Both the position numbers and the translations under genes were made by a program. Shown here piece by piece: positions 24,804 to 33,442 of a DNA stretch of 45,272 bases. A model generated the notes under the pieces. It was not told the DNA's origin and did not search any database. It saw only the letters and a list, made by a program, of their open reading frames with translations. This DNA comes from Bacillota bacterium. Lineage in GTDB: Bacteria; Bacillota; Sulfobacillia; Sulfobacillales; JAIMBI01. Each line of letters opens with the position of its first letter. Positions within the stretch are counted from its first letter, which is position 1. The DNA lies in the NCBI GenBank assembly GCA_021797815.1, contig JAJZYZ010000015.1, forward strand, positions 1 through 45,272. The letters run 5' to 3'.

Positions 24804-25285
24804 ACCGGCTCCGGGTCGCCGAGGAGGGTGATCGTCCGGTCGGTGCCCACCTTCACCCACGCGCGCACAAACGGCACCCAGACCTCATGGTCTTGCTCCC
24901 CTACCACGAGCCAGTCGTGGGCAGGTCCCGGCTCGACTCGCACCACCGATCCGATTACCTGCCCGCCGGGTCCGATCACGGTTTCGCCGGCCAGCTCGTC
25001 CCAGTAGTAAACGCCGTCTTCAAGCGGCGCCAGGTCCTCGCCGGGCCGGTAGACGATCGCCCGGCGCAAGCCTTCGGCCGCATCGCGGCTGTCCACACCC
25101 TCCACCCTCAGTACGGGCCGGTTGGCGGCGATGCGCACCTCTACAACCGTCACCGGCTCCGCGCCCAGGCGATCGATGCGGACTCGGTGCAAGGCTTGCG
25201 GCCAGCCGCGCCACTGGTCGCTGTCGGGGACGATCTTGAGCCCCCCGTCGATGCCGTGGGCGCCCACCACCTGGCCGATACGCAC
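24800..25285 (-). CDS. rimM: ribosome maturation factor RimM
   Basis: 161 aa. It assists 30S head assembly near S19. The first strand IGQVVGAHGIDGGLKIVPDSD and the PRC-barrel region (DGVYYWDELAGETVIGPGGQVIG) define the family. The GTG start at 25285 has no convincing ribosome-binding site, and the conserved N-terminal strand may begin a few codons earlier: HPAWVRIGQVV is in frame, but only a CTG overlapping the rpsP stop is available there. The start is therefore uncertain. The KH-domain gene often found between rpsP and rimM is absent. Confidence 0.92.
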   Translation of the reverse strand: MRIGQVVGAHGIDGGLKIVPDSDQWRGWPQALHRVRIDRLGAEPVTVVEVRIAANRPVLRVEGVDSRDAAEGLRRAIVYRPGEDLAPLEDGVYYWDELAGETVIGPGGQVIGSVVRVEPGPAHDWLVVGEQDHEVWVPFVRAWVKVGTDRTITLLGDPEPV

Positions 25286-25308
25286 CCAGGCTGGGTGCTC
25301 ATGCCCGT

Positions 25309-25584
25309 TCAGGAAGACTTGCCCGCGCGCCTCTCGGCCAGAGCCTTCATGACACCTTCCTTGCGGAAGAGGCTCCTGACCGTCTCGGTCGGCTGCGCGC
25401 CGTTCGTAATCCAGTACAGCGCCCGCTCCAGGTTCACCTTAATGGTGGCCGGATCCGGAATCGGGTCATAGTATCCAATCTCCTCGATGAAACGGCCGTC
25501 GCGGGGCGCGCGGGCGTCGGCCACCACGATCCGGTAAAACGGGCGCTTCTTGGCCCCCATGCGCTTCAGACGAATCTTGACCAT
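25309..25584 (-). CDS. rpsP: 30S ribosomal protein S16
   Basis: 91 aa with the S16 signature [20 protein letters not shown] and [20 protein letters not shown], followed by [27 protein letters not shown] precedes the ATG by 7 nt. It is first in the ribosomal/tRNA-modification group after ffh. Confidence 0.98.
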   Translation of the reverse strand: MVKIRLKRMGAKKRPFYRIVVADARAPRDGRFIEEIGYYDPIPDPATIKVNLERALYWITNGAQPTETVRSLFRKEGVMKALAERRAGKSS

Positions 25585-25648
25585 CTACGAAGCCTCCTAC
25601 AATTTTCAGATTCTACCAGGGGACGGACGCCTGGGGCGGCCGTCGCCA

Positions 25649-27004
25649 TCATCGGGGCGGGGGCAGGAAGTCGGGCGGCAGACCGGGCATGCCCGGCGGC
25701 ATCCGCTGCCCACGCTTGCCCCCCCGCATCTGCCGCGCCAGCTTTCGCATATCCTCGTAGCTCTTCAAAACCCGGTTTACATCCTGCACGGTGGTCCCGC
25801 TGCCCCGGGCTATCCGGCGGCGCCGGCTGCCGTCGATGATCTGGGGCCGGCGGCGTTCGCGAAGGGTCATCGAGGACAGCACGGCTTCCACCCGCACCAG
25901 CGCGTGGTCATCCACCTGCCCCTTCAGTTTCTTCATCTGCCCGCCCATGCCCGGAATCAGATCCATCAGTTGCGAAAGCGGCCCCATTTTCTTCACCTGT
26001 CGAAGCGCGGTCAGGTAGTCGTCGAGGGTGAACTCGTTCCGATTCAGCCGTGCTCCCAGATCTGACCCCACACTCGCGTCCATACTGGCCTCGGCCCGCT
26101 CGATAAGGCCCAGCACGTCGCCCATCCCGAGGATGCGTCCCGCCATCCGATCCGGCTGGAACGGCTCGAGACCATCAAGCTTCTCGCTGACCCCCACCAT
26201 TTTGATGGGGAGGCCCGTCACCTGGCGGATAGACAGCGCCGCCCCTCCGCGGGCATCCCCGTCCAGCTTGGTCATGACGAGGCCGCTCAGCGCAAGCCGG
26301 GAGGAGAACGATTCGGCCACCGTCACGGCGTCCTGGCCCGTCATGGCGTCCACCACCAGGAGGGCCTCATCAGGCTTGTGTACCGCCACGATGCGTTCCA
26401 ACTCACCCATGAGCTCCTCGTCAACATGAAGACGTCCGGCCGTGTCGACGATGACAATGTCGGCGGCCAGCTGACGAGCGCGCCCGAGCGCAAGCCGGAA
26501 CAATTCCTCCGGACGGCGGTCAGCTTCGAAAAACACCGGCACGCCCGCCTGCTCTCCCAGCTGCCGCAGCTGCTCGACGGCCGCGGGCCGGTAGATGTCT
26601 GCCGCAACCAGGAGCGGGTGACGACCCTGGCGGTGAAACCAGCGTGCCAGCTTGGCCGCCGCCGTCGTCTTGCCGGCCCCTTGCAGGCCGACCAGCAAGA
26701 TCACGGTCGGCGGCTCGGACGAAAGGTGTATCGGCGCCTCCCCGCCCAGGAGCAGGACCAGATGATCGCGGACGACTCGGATGACGGCCTGCGCGGGCGT
26801 CAGGCTCTCGAGGACCTCGCTCCCGATGGCCTCGGGCTCCACCTCAGCGACAAACTTCCGCACCACCCGGAAGTTGACGTCGGCCTCCAAAAGCGCCATC
26901 CGCACATCACGCAGCGCGGCCCGCACGTCGTTTTCCGACAGCCGGCCCTTCTTCCGCAGCGGCGAAAACGCCTGCTGCAGTCGCTCGGTCAGGGATTCAA
27001 ACAT
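25649..27004 (-). CDS. ffh: signal recognition particle GTPase Ffh
   Basis: 451 aa. It binds signal sequences and 4.5S RNA and docks with FtsY. The N domain (MFESLTERLQQAF) and the G domain with GLQGAGKTT, DTAGRLH and TKLDGDARGG are present. The M domain ends in a methionine- and proline-rich tail (QRMPPGMPGLPPDFLPPPR). In the M domain the usual SGS signature reads RGSGTTVQDVN. The ATG at 27004 overlaps the ylxM stop by 8 bp. The pairing ylxM-ffh and proximity to rpsP are standard for Firmicutes. Confidence 0.97.
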   Translation of the reverse strand: MFESLTERLQQAFSPLRKKGRLSENDVRAALRDVRMALLEADVNFRVVRKFVAEVEPEAIGSEVLESLTPAQAVIRVVRDHLVLLLGGEAPIHLSSEPPTVILLVGLQGAGKTTAAAKLARWFHRQGRHPLLVAADIYRPAAVEQLRQLGEQAGVPVFFEADRRPEELFRLALGRARQLAADIVIVDTAGRLHVDEELMGELERIVAVHKPDEALLVVDAMTGQDAVTVAESFSSRLALSGLVMTKLDGDARGGAALSIRQVTGLPIKMVGVSEKLDGLEPFQPDRMAGRILGMGDVLGLIERAEASMDASVGSDLGARLNRNEFTLDDYLTALRQVKKMGPLSQLMDLIPGMGGQMKKLKGQVDDHALVRVEAVLSSMTLRERRRPQIIDGSRRRRIARGSGTTVQDVNRVLKSYEDMRKLARQMRGGKRGQRMPPGMPGLPPDFLPPPR

Positions 27005-27404
27005 CGGCGTCGGCTCCCTCACTCCGCATGATCGGCTCTGCCCGCGGGCCGCCGTCCTCCTGCCATCCGTCTTCAATCTGCCGCCAGCGGGCCAGAATGT
27101 CTCTCAGCGTCGCCGGTGATGCGCCCTCTTCCGTCAGGCTTCCAAGCTCCTGAAGCAAGGAAAGCCGCGCCCCCTGCCGGGCAACCAGGTGCAGACGCGC
27201 CTCCAGGCTCAGCAAGCGATGAGCCGCCTCTCCCACCAGCGCTCCGGCACGCGCCCGTGAGACGCCGAGGGCGCCGGCCGCCTCCGATAGCGACCAGTCC
27301 TCATCAAACACCAGCGCGCAGGCCTCGCGCTGGCGTTCAGTCAAGAGCGGACCGTACGCATCCAGCAAGGCCGCGCCGTAAATCGGGTCGAGGCCGCCCA
27401 CCAT
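26997..27404 (-). CDS. ylxM: UPF0122 HTH protein YlxM
   Basis: 135 aa. The N-terminal sigma-70 region 4-like helix-turn-helix reads YGPLLTERQREACALVFDED, followed by LSLSEAAGALGVSRARAGALV, which matches the YlxM/p13 family. Members are thought to modulate SRP function (known in streptococci). The ATG at 27404 is favoured, with AGGGG 9 nt upstream; a TTG at 27413 sits against the G run. A good promoter lies just upstream, and ffh overlaps its end. Confidence 0.92.
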   Translation of the reverse strand: MVGGLDPIYGAALLDAYGPLLTERQREACALVFDEDWSLSEAAGALGVSRARAGALVGEAAHRLLSLEARLHLVARQGARLSLLQELGSLTEEGASPATLRDILARWRQIEDGWQEDGGPRAEPIMRSEGADADV

Positions 27405-27436
27405 GCCTGTCAACCCCTATCTCTTGACACCCGGCC

Positions 27437-27465
27437 ATCTTACGGTCCGGCGCACCTCCCGTCAA
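27437..27465 (-). promoter_or_regulatory. promoter of ylxM-ffh
   Basis: On the minus strand TTGACG (27465-27460), exactly 17 bp and TAAGAT (27442-27437) form a near-consensus sigma-A promoter about 33 bp ahead of the ylxM start. It would let ylxM-ffh be transcribed independently of the riboswitch-controlled gene upstream. A GC-rich hairpin at 27471-27493 (GCGGCCCGG-GAGTG-CCGGGCCGC) lies just upstream and may end the glycosyltransferase transcript, though no U run follows it. Confidence 0.7.
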
Positions 27466-27520
27466 GCCACGCGGCCCGGGAGTGCCGGGCCGCCGCGATG
27501 GTCTTCTCCCCCGTCGGGTC

Positions 27521-28711
27521 TTACCGTCCGAGGCTGGCCGCCTGGGGCCCGGCCGCGCCGTCCAATTCGTCGTACAGGCGCAGAATCTCCCGCGCCATCC
27601 GATCCACCGTAAAGCAATCCCGTACCACCTCAAGGCCCCGCCGACCCAACCGGGCCGCCAGGCCGGGGTCTTTCCACAGGGTCAGGGCCTGCTCCAGCAT
27701 CGCCGCCACGTCATCCGGGGGCACCAGCACGCCCGTGTCATCGCTCCACATCACCTGCTCCAGAGCGGGAACCCGGGTGGCCACCACGGGAACCCCGGAG
27801 GCCAGCGACTCGATGGCGGCCAGTCCCAGCGTCTGCCGATGTCCGGGCACAACCGTACAGGTGGCGGCCGCATAATAGCCAGGCAGGCGGCGGTGCGGGA
27901 CGGGACCCGCCAACAGCGCCCGCGGACCGCCGAGCGTGTGAAACTCGGCGTCTGACGGTCCGGCCCCCACAACCAACAGCCGGCAGTCCTCCGGGATCTG
28001 CCCGGCCGCGTCGGCCTCCTGCCACGTCCGCAGAAACTGCCGCACGGGCTCATGGTTCTGCTCGCTCACCACCAGCAGGATGCCGCGGCGATTTAAATGC
28101 AGGCGCCGCAGGACCGGGCCCGGGTCTCGCGGGAAAAATACGGACGGATCCACGGCCGGAGGCACGACCCGCACCCGGGCCTCCGGTTGCAGGGCAATCA
28201 CCCGGTCGGCCATGTCGCTGTTGGACACGATCACCCGGTCGGCCTCCTTCAGTTGACGGCCGACCATGGCAGCCGGAATCGTGCCGTCCAAAGCTTCCGG
28301 CAGCACGAGCGGGGTATGCACCCACGGGATGCGGAGCGCGCGCGCCAGCGGTCCCGCCACCCCGGCCGAGATCCAATAATAGCTGTGCACCATGCGATAC
28401 CGCCGGGCACCCTCCTCCCGCACCCAGGCGAGCGCCTCGGCCGTGAGCGCTTCCAGGACCGCCGTCCATCCGGCGTCGTCCTGCACCCCGGCACTGGTTC
28501 GGAGGCGGATGATGCGGCCCATATGCCCGAGAACCGACCGCCGCGAATCGTTGGGGGCGGTCTGGGCCGTCAGCACATCCACGCCATAGCCGTGCGCCTG
28601 CAGGGCGCGCACCGTGTCCTGCACCAGCACCGCCTGTCCGCTGGCCGACGGCCGGTCCTGTGGCCGCAGGGGATCCGATCGCAGTGACACATGTAGCAGT
28701 CTGCGGTCCAT
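27521..28711 (-). CDS. GT4-family glycosyltransferase under c-di-AMP riboswitch control
   Basis: 396 aa GT-B enzyme. The N-terminal domain starts with an acceptor-side strand and a glycine-poor loop (SGQAVLVQDTVRALQAHGYG, then VDVLTAQTA), and MVHSYYWISAGVAGPLARAL, then IPWVHTPLVLPE, is typical of sucrose-phosphate-synthase-like GT4 proteins. The C-terminal nucleotide-sugar domain has VVPPAVDPSVFFP, LLVVGAGPS and the E-x7-E region TLGLAAIESLASGVPVVATR. AGGAGG precedes the ATG at 28711. Upstream are a promoter, a c-di-AMP riboswitch and a terminator, so expression should fall at high c-di-AMP. Riboswitches of this class typically control osmolyte, potassium and wall genes. The sugar product is unknown. 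Confidence 0.85.
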   Translation of the reverse strand: MDRRLLHVSLRSDPLRPQDRPSASGQAVLVQDTVRALQAHGYGVDVLTAQTAPNDSRRSVLGHMGRIIRLRTSAGVQDDAGWTAVLEALTAEALAWVREEGARRYRMVHSYYWISAGVAGPLARALRIPWVHTPLVLPEALDGTIPAAMVGRQLKEADRVIVSNSDMADRVIALQPEARVRVVPPAVDPSVFFPRDPGPVLRRLHLNRRGILLVVSEQNHEPVRQFLRTWQEADAAGQIPEDCRLLVVGAGPSDAEFHTLGGPRALLAGPVPHRRLPGYYAAATCTVVPGHRQTLGLAAIESLASGVPVVATRVPALEQVMWSDDTGVLVPPDDVAAMLEQALTLWKDPGLAARLGRRGLEVVRDCFTVDRMAREILRLYDELDGAAGPQAASLGR

Positions 28712-28732
28712 TTCGTGCCTCCTCGGAACAAG

Positions 28733-28763
28733 AAAAAATGTCCCACGCGTCGCGTGGGACATT
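28733..28763 (-). terminator. intrinsic terminator after the c-di-AMP riboswitch
   Basis: On the minus strand AATGTCCCACGCG (28763-28751) pairs with CGCGTGGGACATT (28749-28737) around a single base, a near-perfect 13-bp stem, followed by six U (28738-28733 as A on the plus strand). It lies between the riboswitch aptamer and the glycosyltransferase ribosome-binding site, the classical expression platform for an OFF switch. Confidence 0.93.
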
Positions 28764-28783
28764 CCAATAAACGCCCTGTGCCC

Positions 28784-28904
28784 CCACGCCGGCGAAGTTA
28801 GCTGACGGGTTCGGGTTGGGTCCCCGTCTCGCGGATTGCGAGATTCACCCCACAGAAACTGGGTCCTCCGCTCCCCGAGTGAATCGGGGATTTGGCAATA
28901 CAAG
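28784..28904 (-). ncRNA. c-di-AMP riboswitch (ydaO/yuaA class)
   Basis: The minus-strand RNA contains the class's conserved blocks in order. These are AATCCCCGATT near the 5' end, GCGGAGGACCCA, GGGGTGAATC, GGGACCCAACCCGAACCCG and the closing GTCAGCTAACTTCGCCGGCG. They match the ydaO consensus (GGGGGACCCA, GGGGUGAAUC, CCGAACCCG-CAGCUAACCUCG). A consensus promoter lies directly upstream and an intrinsic terminator directly downstream. Ligand binding in this class favours termination. The target here is a GT4 glycosyltransferase rather than the more usual hydrolase or potassium transporter. Confidence 0.95.
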
Positions 28905-28912
28905 GTGCCTAA

Positions 28913-28941
28913 ACTTTATCGGAACACCGTACCGCTGTCAA
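28913..28941 (-). promoter_or_regulatory. promoter of the riboswitch-glycosyltransferase transcript
   Basis: TTGACA (28941-28936, all six bases consensus), a 17-bp spacer and TAAAGT (28918-28913) on the minus strand. The -35 overlaps the ftsY stop codon. Transcription would begin about 7 nt downstream, at the 5' edge of the riboswitch. Confidence 0.85.
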
Positions 28942-29918
28942 CGGGCAGAACCTCGTCCCGGCCGCGTCGGCCCGCCCTCTTGCGACTCCCCCCCGGTCCA
29001 TGGCTCCCGGCCCAGGACGGCTCCCACGAAGTCGGCTCGCGAAAACGGCAGGAGATCCTCCGCGCGCTCCCCGAGCCCGATCCACCGCACCGGTATGCCG
29101 AGCTGCTGCTGAATGGCCAACACGACCCCGCCTTTGGCGGTACCGTCCAGTTTGGTCAGGATGATCCCGTCGGCTCCGGCGGCCTCCGCAAACTGACGGG
29201 CCTGCACCACGCCGTTCTGACCGGTGGTGGCGTCCACGACCAAAAGGGTTCGATGCGGTGCCCCCGGGCACTCGCGGCCCACCACCCGCACAATCTTTCC
29301 AAGCTCCTGCATGAGCGGGGTTTTGGTGTGAAGCCTGCCCGCCGTGTCGATCAAGACCAGGTCGGCACCGCGCCCGCGTCCGGCGACCACCGCATCGAAG
29401 GCCACGGCGGCCGGATCGGCGCCCGGCGCCTGCTGCACCAGCTCCGCACCCGATCGCCGGGCCCACACGGCCAGCTGCTCGTTCGCCGCGGCGCGAAATG
29501 TGTCGGCCGCTCCAATGAGCACCCGCCGGTGGTGCGCCCGGAAGCCGGCGGCGAGCTTGCCCACCGAGGTGGTCTTGCCGGCACCGTTCACGCCCAGCAC
29601 CAGCCAGACGTTCGGACGCTCGGGTGAGAGCGCCCACGGATCGGGGTCGTCCTCAGGCAGCAGGCGCATCATCTCTTCTTCTAACAGGCCCATGAGAGCC
29701 GCCTCGTCCACGGGCCGGTCGGCCTGCAGCCGTCGATGGGCCCGCTCCAGAATGCGTTCGACGGCTTCCGGGCCCAGGTCGGCCAGATAGAGCTGCTCCT
29801 CCAGTTCGTCCCAGAACTCGGCCGAGACGCTGCGCCCGATAAGCTGCCGCCAGCGCTGGCCCATCTGTTCGCGGGTACCGCGCAGTCCCTGCCAGAATCG
29901 GTTCAAGAATCCCGCCAT
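28938..29918 (-). CDS. ftsY: signal recognition particle receptor FtsY
   Basis: 326 aa, the compact form without the long acidic N-terminal domain of E. coli. It shows the N domain with LYLADLGPEAVERILERA, the G domain with GVNGAGKTTSVGKLA, AADTFRAAANEQL, DTAGRLHTKTPLM and TKLDGTAKGG, and the end GLGERAEDLLPFSRADFV. It docks SRP-ribosome complexes at the membrane with Ffh. The ATG at 29918 overlaps the smc stop (TGATG), with GGAGG about 10 nt upstream. The smc-ftsY pair is standard for Firmicutes. Confidence 0.97.
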   Translation of the reverse strand: MAGFLNRFWQGLRGTREQMGQRWRQLIGRSVSAEFWDELEEQLYLADLGPEAVERILERAHRRLQADRPVDEAALMGLLEEEMMRLLPEDDPDPWALSPERPNVWLVLGVNGAGKTTSVGKLAAGFRAHHRRVLIGAADTFRAAANEQLAVWARRSGAELVQQAPGADPAAVAFDAVVAGRGRGADLVLIDTAGRLHTKTPLMQELGKIVRVVGRECPGAPHRTLLVVDATTGQNGVVQARQFAEAAGADGIILTKLDGTAKGGVVLAIQQQLGIPVRWIGLGERAEDLLPFSRADFVGAVLGREPWTGGESQEGGPTRPGRGSAR

Positions 29919-32900
29919 CAAGAAGCGCCCTCCTCCCCCAGCCGTACCGACACGAGGCGGCTTACACCCTGTCCATCGGCCGTGAAGCCCCACAGGGCGT
30001 CCGCCTGCTCCATCGTTGGCTTATGATGGCTCACGACCAGATACTGGACCTGACGATGCCGCGCAATATGCTGGGCGAAGCGCCGTGCGTTCAACTCGTC
30101 GAGACTCGCCTCCACCTCGTCCAGCACGACCAGCGGGGCCGGACGGAGGCTGAGGAGCGCAAACAGCCACGACAGGGCGCCCAGCGCCTTCTCCCCTCCC
30201 GACAGGGACTGCAGGGATTGGGGTCGCTTGGCCGGCGGTTCGATCCAGAGCTCCAGTCCCGGATCCGGCTCCCCGGTCCACTCAAAGCGCGCGCTGCCCC
30301 CGCCGAACAGTTCCTGAACGGTGCGGCCGACCGCGTCTTCCAATTCGGCCGCCGTGGTTTGACGGCGGCTCTCCACCTCCCGGTCGATTTCCGTGATGGT
30401 CTCTTCGAGCTCCGCCACCGCCCGCTCGATGTCCTCACGGTGGTGCGCGAGAAACTGGCGGCGCTCGGCCAGGCGCTCCTCAAGGGCCAGGCTTCCCGCA
30501 TTCACCGGCCCCAGTTCCCCGAGGCCCGCCTCCACGCTGCGCAGGCGGGCACGGGCGGCGGCGATCTCCGTCTCGTCCAGCTCTTCCTGCCGGTCCCGCG
30601 TCTCCGTTGACGCATGGATGTGATCTCTCGGGTCAGCGTGTTCCGCCTGTTCCAGCTGCTCAAGTTGAAAGGCGACTCGCTGGCGGACGGCCGCGAAGTG
30701 CTCTCGCTGCCGTTCCCGCCGCCGAACCTCCCCCTCAAGTCCGCGCACCCGTTCGCGAAGATCGGCAAGCGCCCGCTCCCTTTCCTGCCGACGCCCCGCC
30801 AGTTCCTGATCCTGGTCCAGAAGCTTTCGCAGCTCGACCTCCTGCCGATCCCGCTCTTCCATGGCGACGCGGGCGCGCTCCGCCATCGCGGCCATTTCGA
30901 GTTCCACGGCTTCCCGCCGCCGGGCCATCTCGGCTCGGCGCGCGCGGAGCCGGTCCGCCTCGGCTGCCCGCCGCGTCATTTCGTCGCGGCGCCGGGTCCG
31001 GACGGTTTCAAGCTCCTCCAGACGTGCACGGTCGGCGGCATCGGCCTCGCGCAGCTCGCCAAGCCGCGCCTCCAGCTCTCGCGCTTGCCCTGCGAACACT
31101 GCCGCCTCGCCCTGGCGCCGCGACAGCTCCGCCTCCAGCTGGACCCGGGCCGGGTCATCCAGAACCACGCTCTCGCCGGCCAGCTCCCGCAGCGCCTCCA
31201 GCCGTGAGCGGAGCATGGCCACTCGCTCCCGGATCGGTTCCTCGGCAGCCTGGCTGGCCTCGATCCGGCCCAGTACCTCGGCCCTCTCCTGTTCAACCGC
31301 CGCCACGCGCTCGCGTGCTCCCTCGAGATGGCCCAGTTCCACCACCAGTTCCTGGGCCAGGCGGTCCATCTCCTGACGTCGCACCCAGACCGTACCCGCG
31401 CTCGCGGGCGACCCTCCTGTGATGGCGCCCCCGGGGTGGACTACCTGCCCGTCCAGCGTCACCAGCCGGTAGCGAAAGTTAATGAGTCGTCCTATGAGCA
31501 CGGCGTCGTCAAGCGTCTCCAGAACCAGGACGCGGCCGAGCGCGTGCTGTGCGGCCGCCTGAATCTGGGGCCGCACCCGCACCAGATCCATCGCCCAGCC
31601 GACCACCCCGTCCTGATGCACCAGGTCGCGGTCGTCCGCCGACGGCCGCCCCCCGCGGACGATATCAAGCGCCAGAAAAGTAGCCCGGCCGAGACCCCGG
31701 GTCTGGAGGTGGCGGACCGCCGCCCTGGCGTGATGCTCGGTCTCCGCGACGAGATTCTGAGCCGCGCCCCCGAGTGCCGCCTGAATCGCGACGGTGTAGC
31801 GGTCGTCGCTTTCCACGAGGGTGGCGAGTGTTCCGTGAATGCCCTGCAGGTGGCCTTCGGCCTGAGCGCGGAGTACCGCGCGCACGCCGGCCTGAAGGCC
31901 TTCGCCCTCCGCCTCCAGCTGGTTGAGCGCCCGGTGGCGCGCCTGCCGCTGCGCAAAATGCTGCTCCATGAGGCGGAGCTCCTCGCGCTGGCGTTCCTGG
32001 TAGACCCCGAGCTCGCGAAAGTGCTCACCGCGCTGGCGGCGGTCAGCCTCCAGCCGTTCGAGGTCTGCCTCCGCACCCGCCCTCTCCCGCTCGAGCGCCG
32101 TCAGCACCTCGGCCAGCGGCCGATCGGAGTCGGGCGCGAGTCGGGACAGCTGGGCCTGCACTCGACGACTCTCATCCAGCTGACGGCTCATGGCCCGAAC
32201 CTCTGCCTGTCGAGTCTCAAGTGTGGTACGCACGTCTCCGAGGGCGGCCTGCAGGCTTTCCATGAGCTGGCGGCGCTCGGCGCGCTCCGCCAGCACGCTC
32301 GCCTCTCGCGCCTCCCAGCCGGCTTCCTCGGTGTCGTCGGCGGACGCCGGTGCATCCTCCGCCATCGCCTCACCCAGCTGCTCTTCCAATTCGCGCCGCA
32401 GACGCTCCCCGCCCTCGCGCCGCACCTCCGCCTCCACGACATCCGCCTGCAGCTTCTGCACCCTCCGGCCCAGCTCATCGAGAACCCGGCGGCGTTGTTC
32501 GCCGTCTTGTCTCTCGGCGGCGGCCTCAAGCTCCAGATCCCCCTGGTGTTCCAAGGCCCCGGAAAGCTCGCCCATGACGGCCTCTGCCTGACGCGCCATC
32601 TCCGCCTCGCCCGTCTCGGCCGCGGCCAGCTCGCGACGGAGCCGGATCAGGTCTTGAACCCGGAGAAGCCCGGATAGTGCCTGCCGCTCACGGTCCAGTT
32701 CCACATATCGCCGCTCGAGGGCCGCCGCCTCCCGGTTGGTCTCGATCTCCTGCGCCACCTGGGTTTCGAGGTCGGCCGCCCGCGTAAGTTCTCCCAGCAC
32801 CTGCTGCAGGTGCTGCCGGGTCTCCCGGCGCCGCACCTTGTAGCGCGTGGTCCCGGCGGCCTCCTCCAACTGCTCCAGCCGATCCTGCGGCCTTTGGGTC

Positions 32901-33349
32901 AAAGTCGCCTCGACCCGGCCCTGTCCAATGATGGCGTAGGCCGCCCGGCCCAGACCACTGTCCAAAAAAAGGTCCGCCACGTCGCGAAGCCGCGCGGGAC
33001 GGCTGCCGACCAGATACTCGCTCTCGCCCTGGCGGTAGTAACGGCGCCCCACGCGCAGCACCTCCGGCCAGTTCGGCATGGCACCGTCGGTGTTGTCGAA
33101 TTCCAAGAATGCCTCCGCCATCTGGGCCGGCCGGCGACCCGGACCGCCGGCGTAGAGAAGATCTTCCCAGCGATCCGCTCGAAGTTCTTTCAGCCGCTGC
33201 TCCCCCAGCACCCAGCGGATGGCATCCACCACGTTGCTCTTGCCCCCGCCGTTCGGTCCGACCAGGACCGTGATGCCCGGCGCCAGTTCAATCGTCATCT
33301 CCCTGGCAAAAGACTTGAACCCGTACAGATCCACCCGGCGGAGATACAC
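29918..33349 (-). CDS. smc: chromosome partition protein Smc
   Basis: 1143 aa. It has an ATPase head, a long antiparallel coiled coil and a central hinge, and forms the condensin core with ScpA/ScpB. The N-terminal GPNGGGKSNVVDAIRW is Walker A (residues 31-38). Heptad-rich Glu/Arg/Gln coiled coil runs about 165-480 and 660-980. The hinge lies around GIHGTLATLVESDDRYTVAI, then QAALGGAAQN. The C-terminal LSGGEKALGALSWLFALL signature and LVVLDEVEASLDELN Walker B close the head. The GTG at 33349 has AGGAG 7 nt upstream. The gene diverges from the HTH gene at 33443. Confidence 0.97.
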   Translation of the reverse strand: MYLRRVDLYGFKSFAREMTIELAPGITVLVGPNGGGKSNVVDAIRWVLGEQRLKELRADRWEDLLYAGGPGRRPAQMAEAFLEFDNTDGAMPNWPEVLRVGRRYYRQGESEYLVGSRPARLRDVADLFLDSGLGRAAYAIIGQGRVEATLTQRPQDRLEQLEEAAGTTRYKVRRRETRQHLQQVLGELTRAADLETQVAQEIETNREAAALERRYVELDRERQALSGLLRVQDLIRLRRELAAAETGEAEMARQAEAVMGELSGALEHQGDLELEAAAERQDGEQRRRVLDELGRRVQKLQADVVEAEVRREGGERLRRELEEQLGEAMAEDAPASADDTEEAGWEAREASVLAERAERRQLMESLQAALGDVRTTLETRQAEVRAMSRQLDESRRVQAQLSRLAPDSDRPLAEVLTALERERAGAEADLERLEADRRQRGEHFRELGVYQERQREELRLMEQHFAQRQARHRALNQLEAEGEGLQAGVRAVLRAQAEGHLQGIHGTLATLVESDDRYTVAIQAALGGAAQNLVAETEHHARAAVRHLQTRGLGRATFLALDIVRGGRPSADDRDLVHQDGVVGWAMDLVRVRPQIQAAAQHALGRVLVLETLDDAVLIGRLINFRYRLVTLDGQVVHPGGAITGGSPASAGTVWVRRQEMDRLAQELVVELGHLEGARERVAAVEQERAEVLGRIEASQAAEEPIRERVAMLRSRLEALRELAGESVVLDDPARVQLEAELSRRQGEAAVFAGQARELEARLGELREADAADRARLEELETVRTRRRDEMTRRAAEADRLRARRAEMARRREAVELEMAAMAERARVAMEERDRQEVELRKLLDQDQELAGRRQERERALADLRERVRGLEGEVRRRERQREHFAAVRQRVAFQLEQLEQAEHADPRDHIHASTETRDRQEELDETEIAAARARLRSVEAGLGELGPVNAGSLALEERLAERRQFLAHHREDIERAVAELEETITEIDREVESRRQTTAAELEDAVGRTVQELFGGGSARFEWTGEPDPGLELWIEPPAKRPQSLQSLSGGEKALGALSWLFALLSLRPAPLVVLDEVEASLDELNARRFAQHIARHRQVQYLVVSHHKPTMEQADALWGFTADGQGVSRLVSVRLGEEGAS

Positions 33350-33442
33350 GGCGCCACTCCTCTTCGCGAAGACAGGAATCTTGGAGACGGGGGACGAATT
33401 GACTCAAATTATCCCGAATGCATATGAAGGAGCCCGACGGCC

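Noticed and set aside
33399-33428. TTGACT-18-TATGAA as promoter of the HTH gene
   Set aside because: Transcription would begin after the ribosome-binding site AAGGAG, so this spacing would not give a usable leader.
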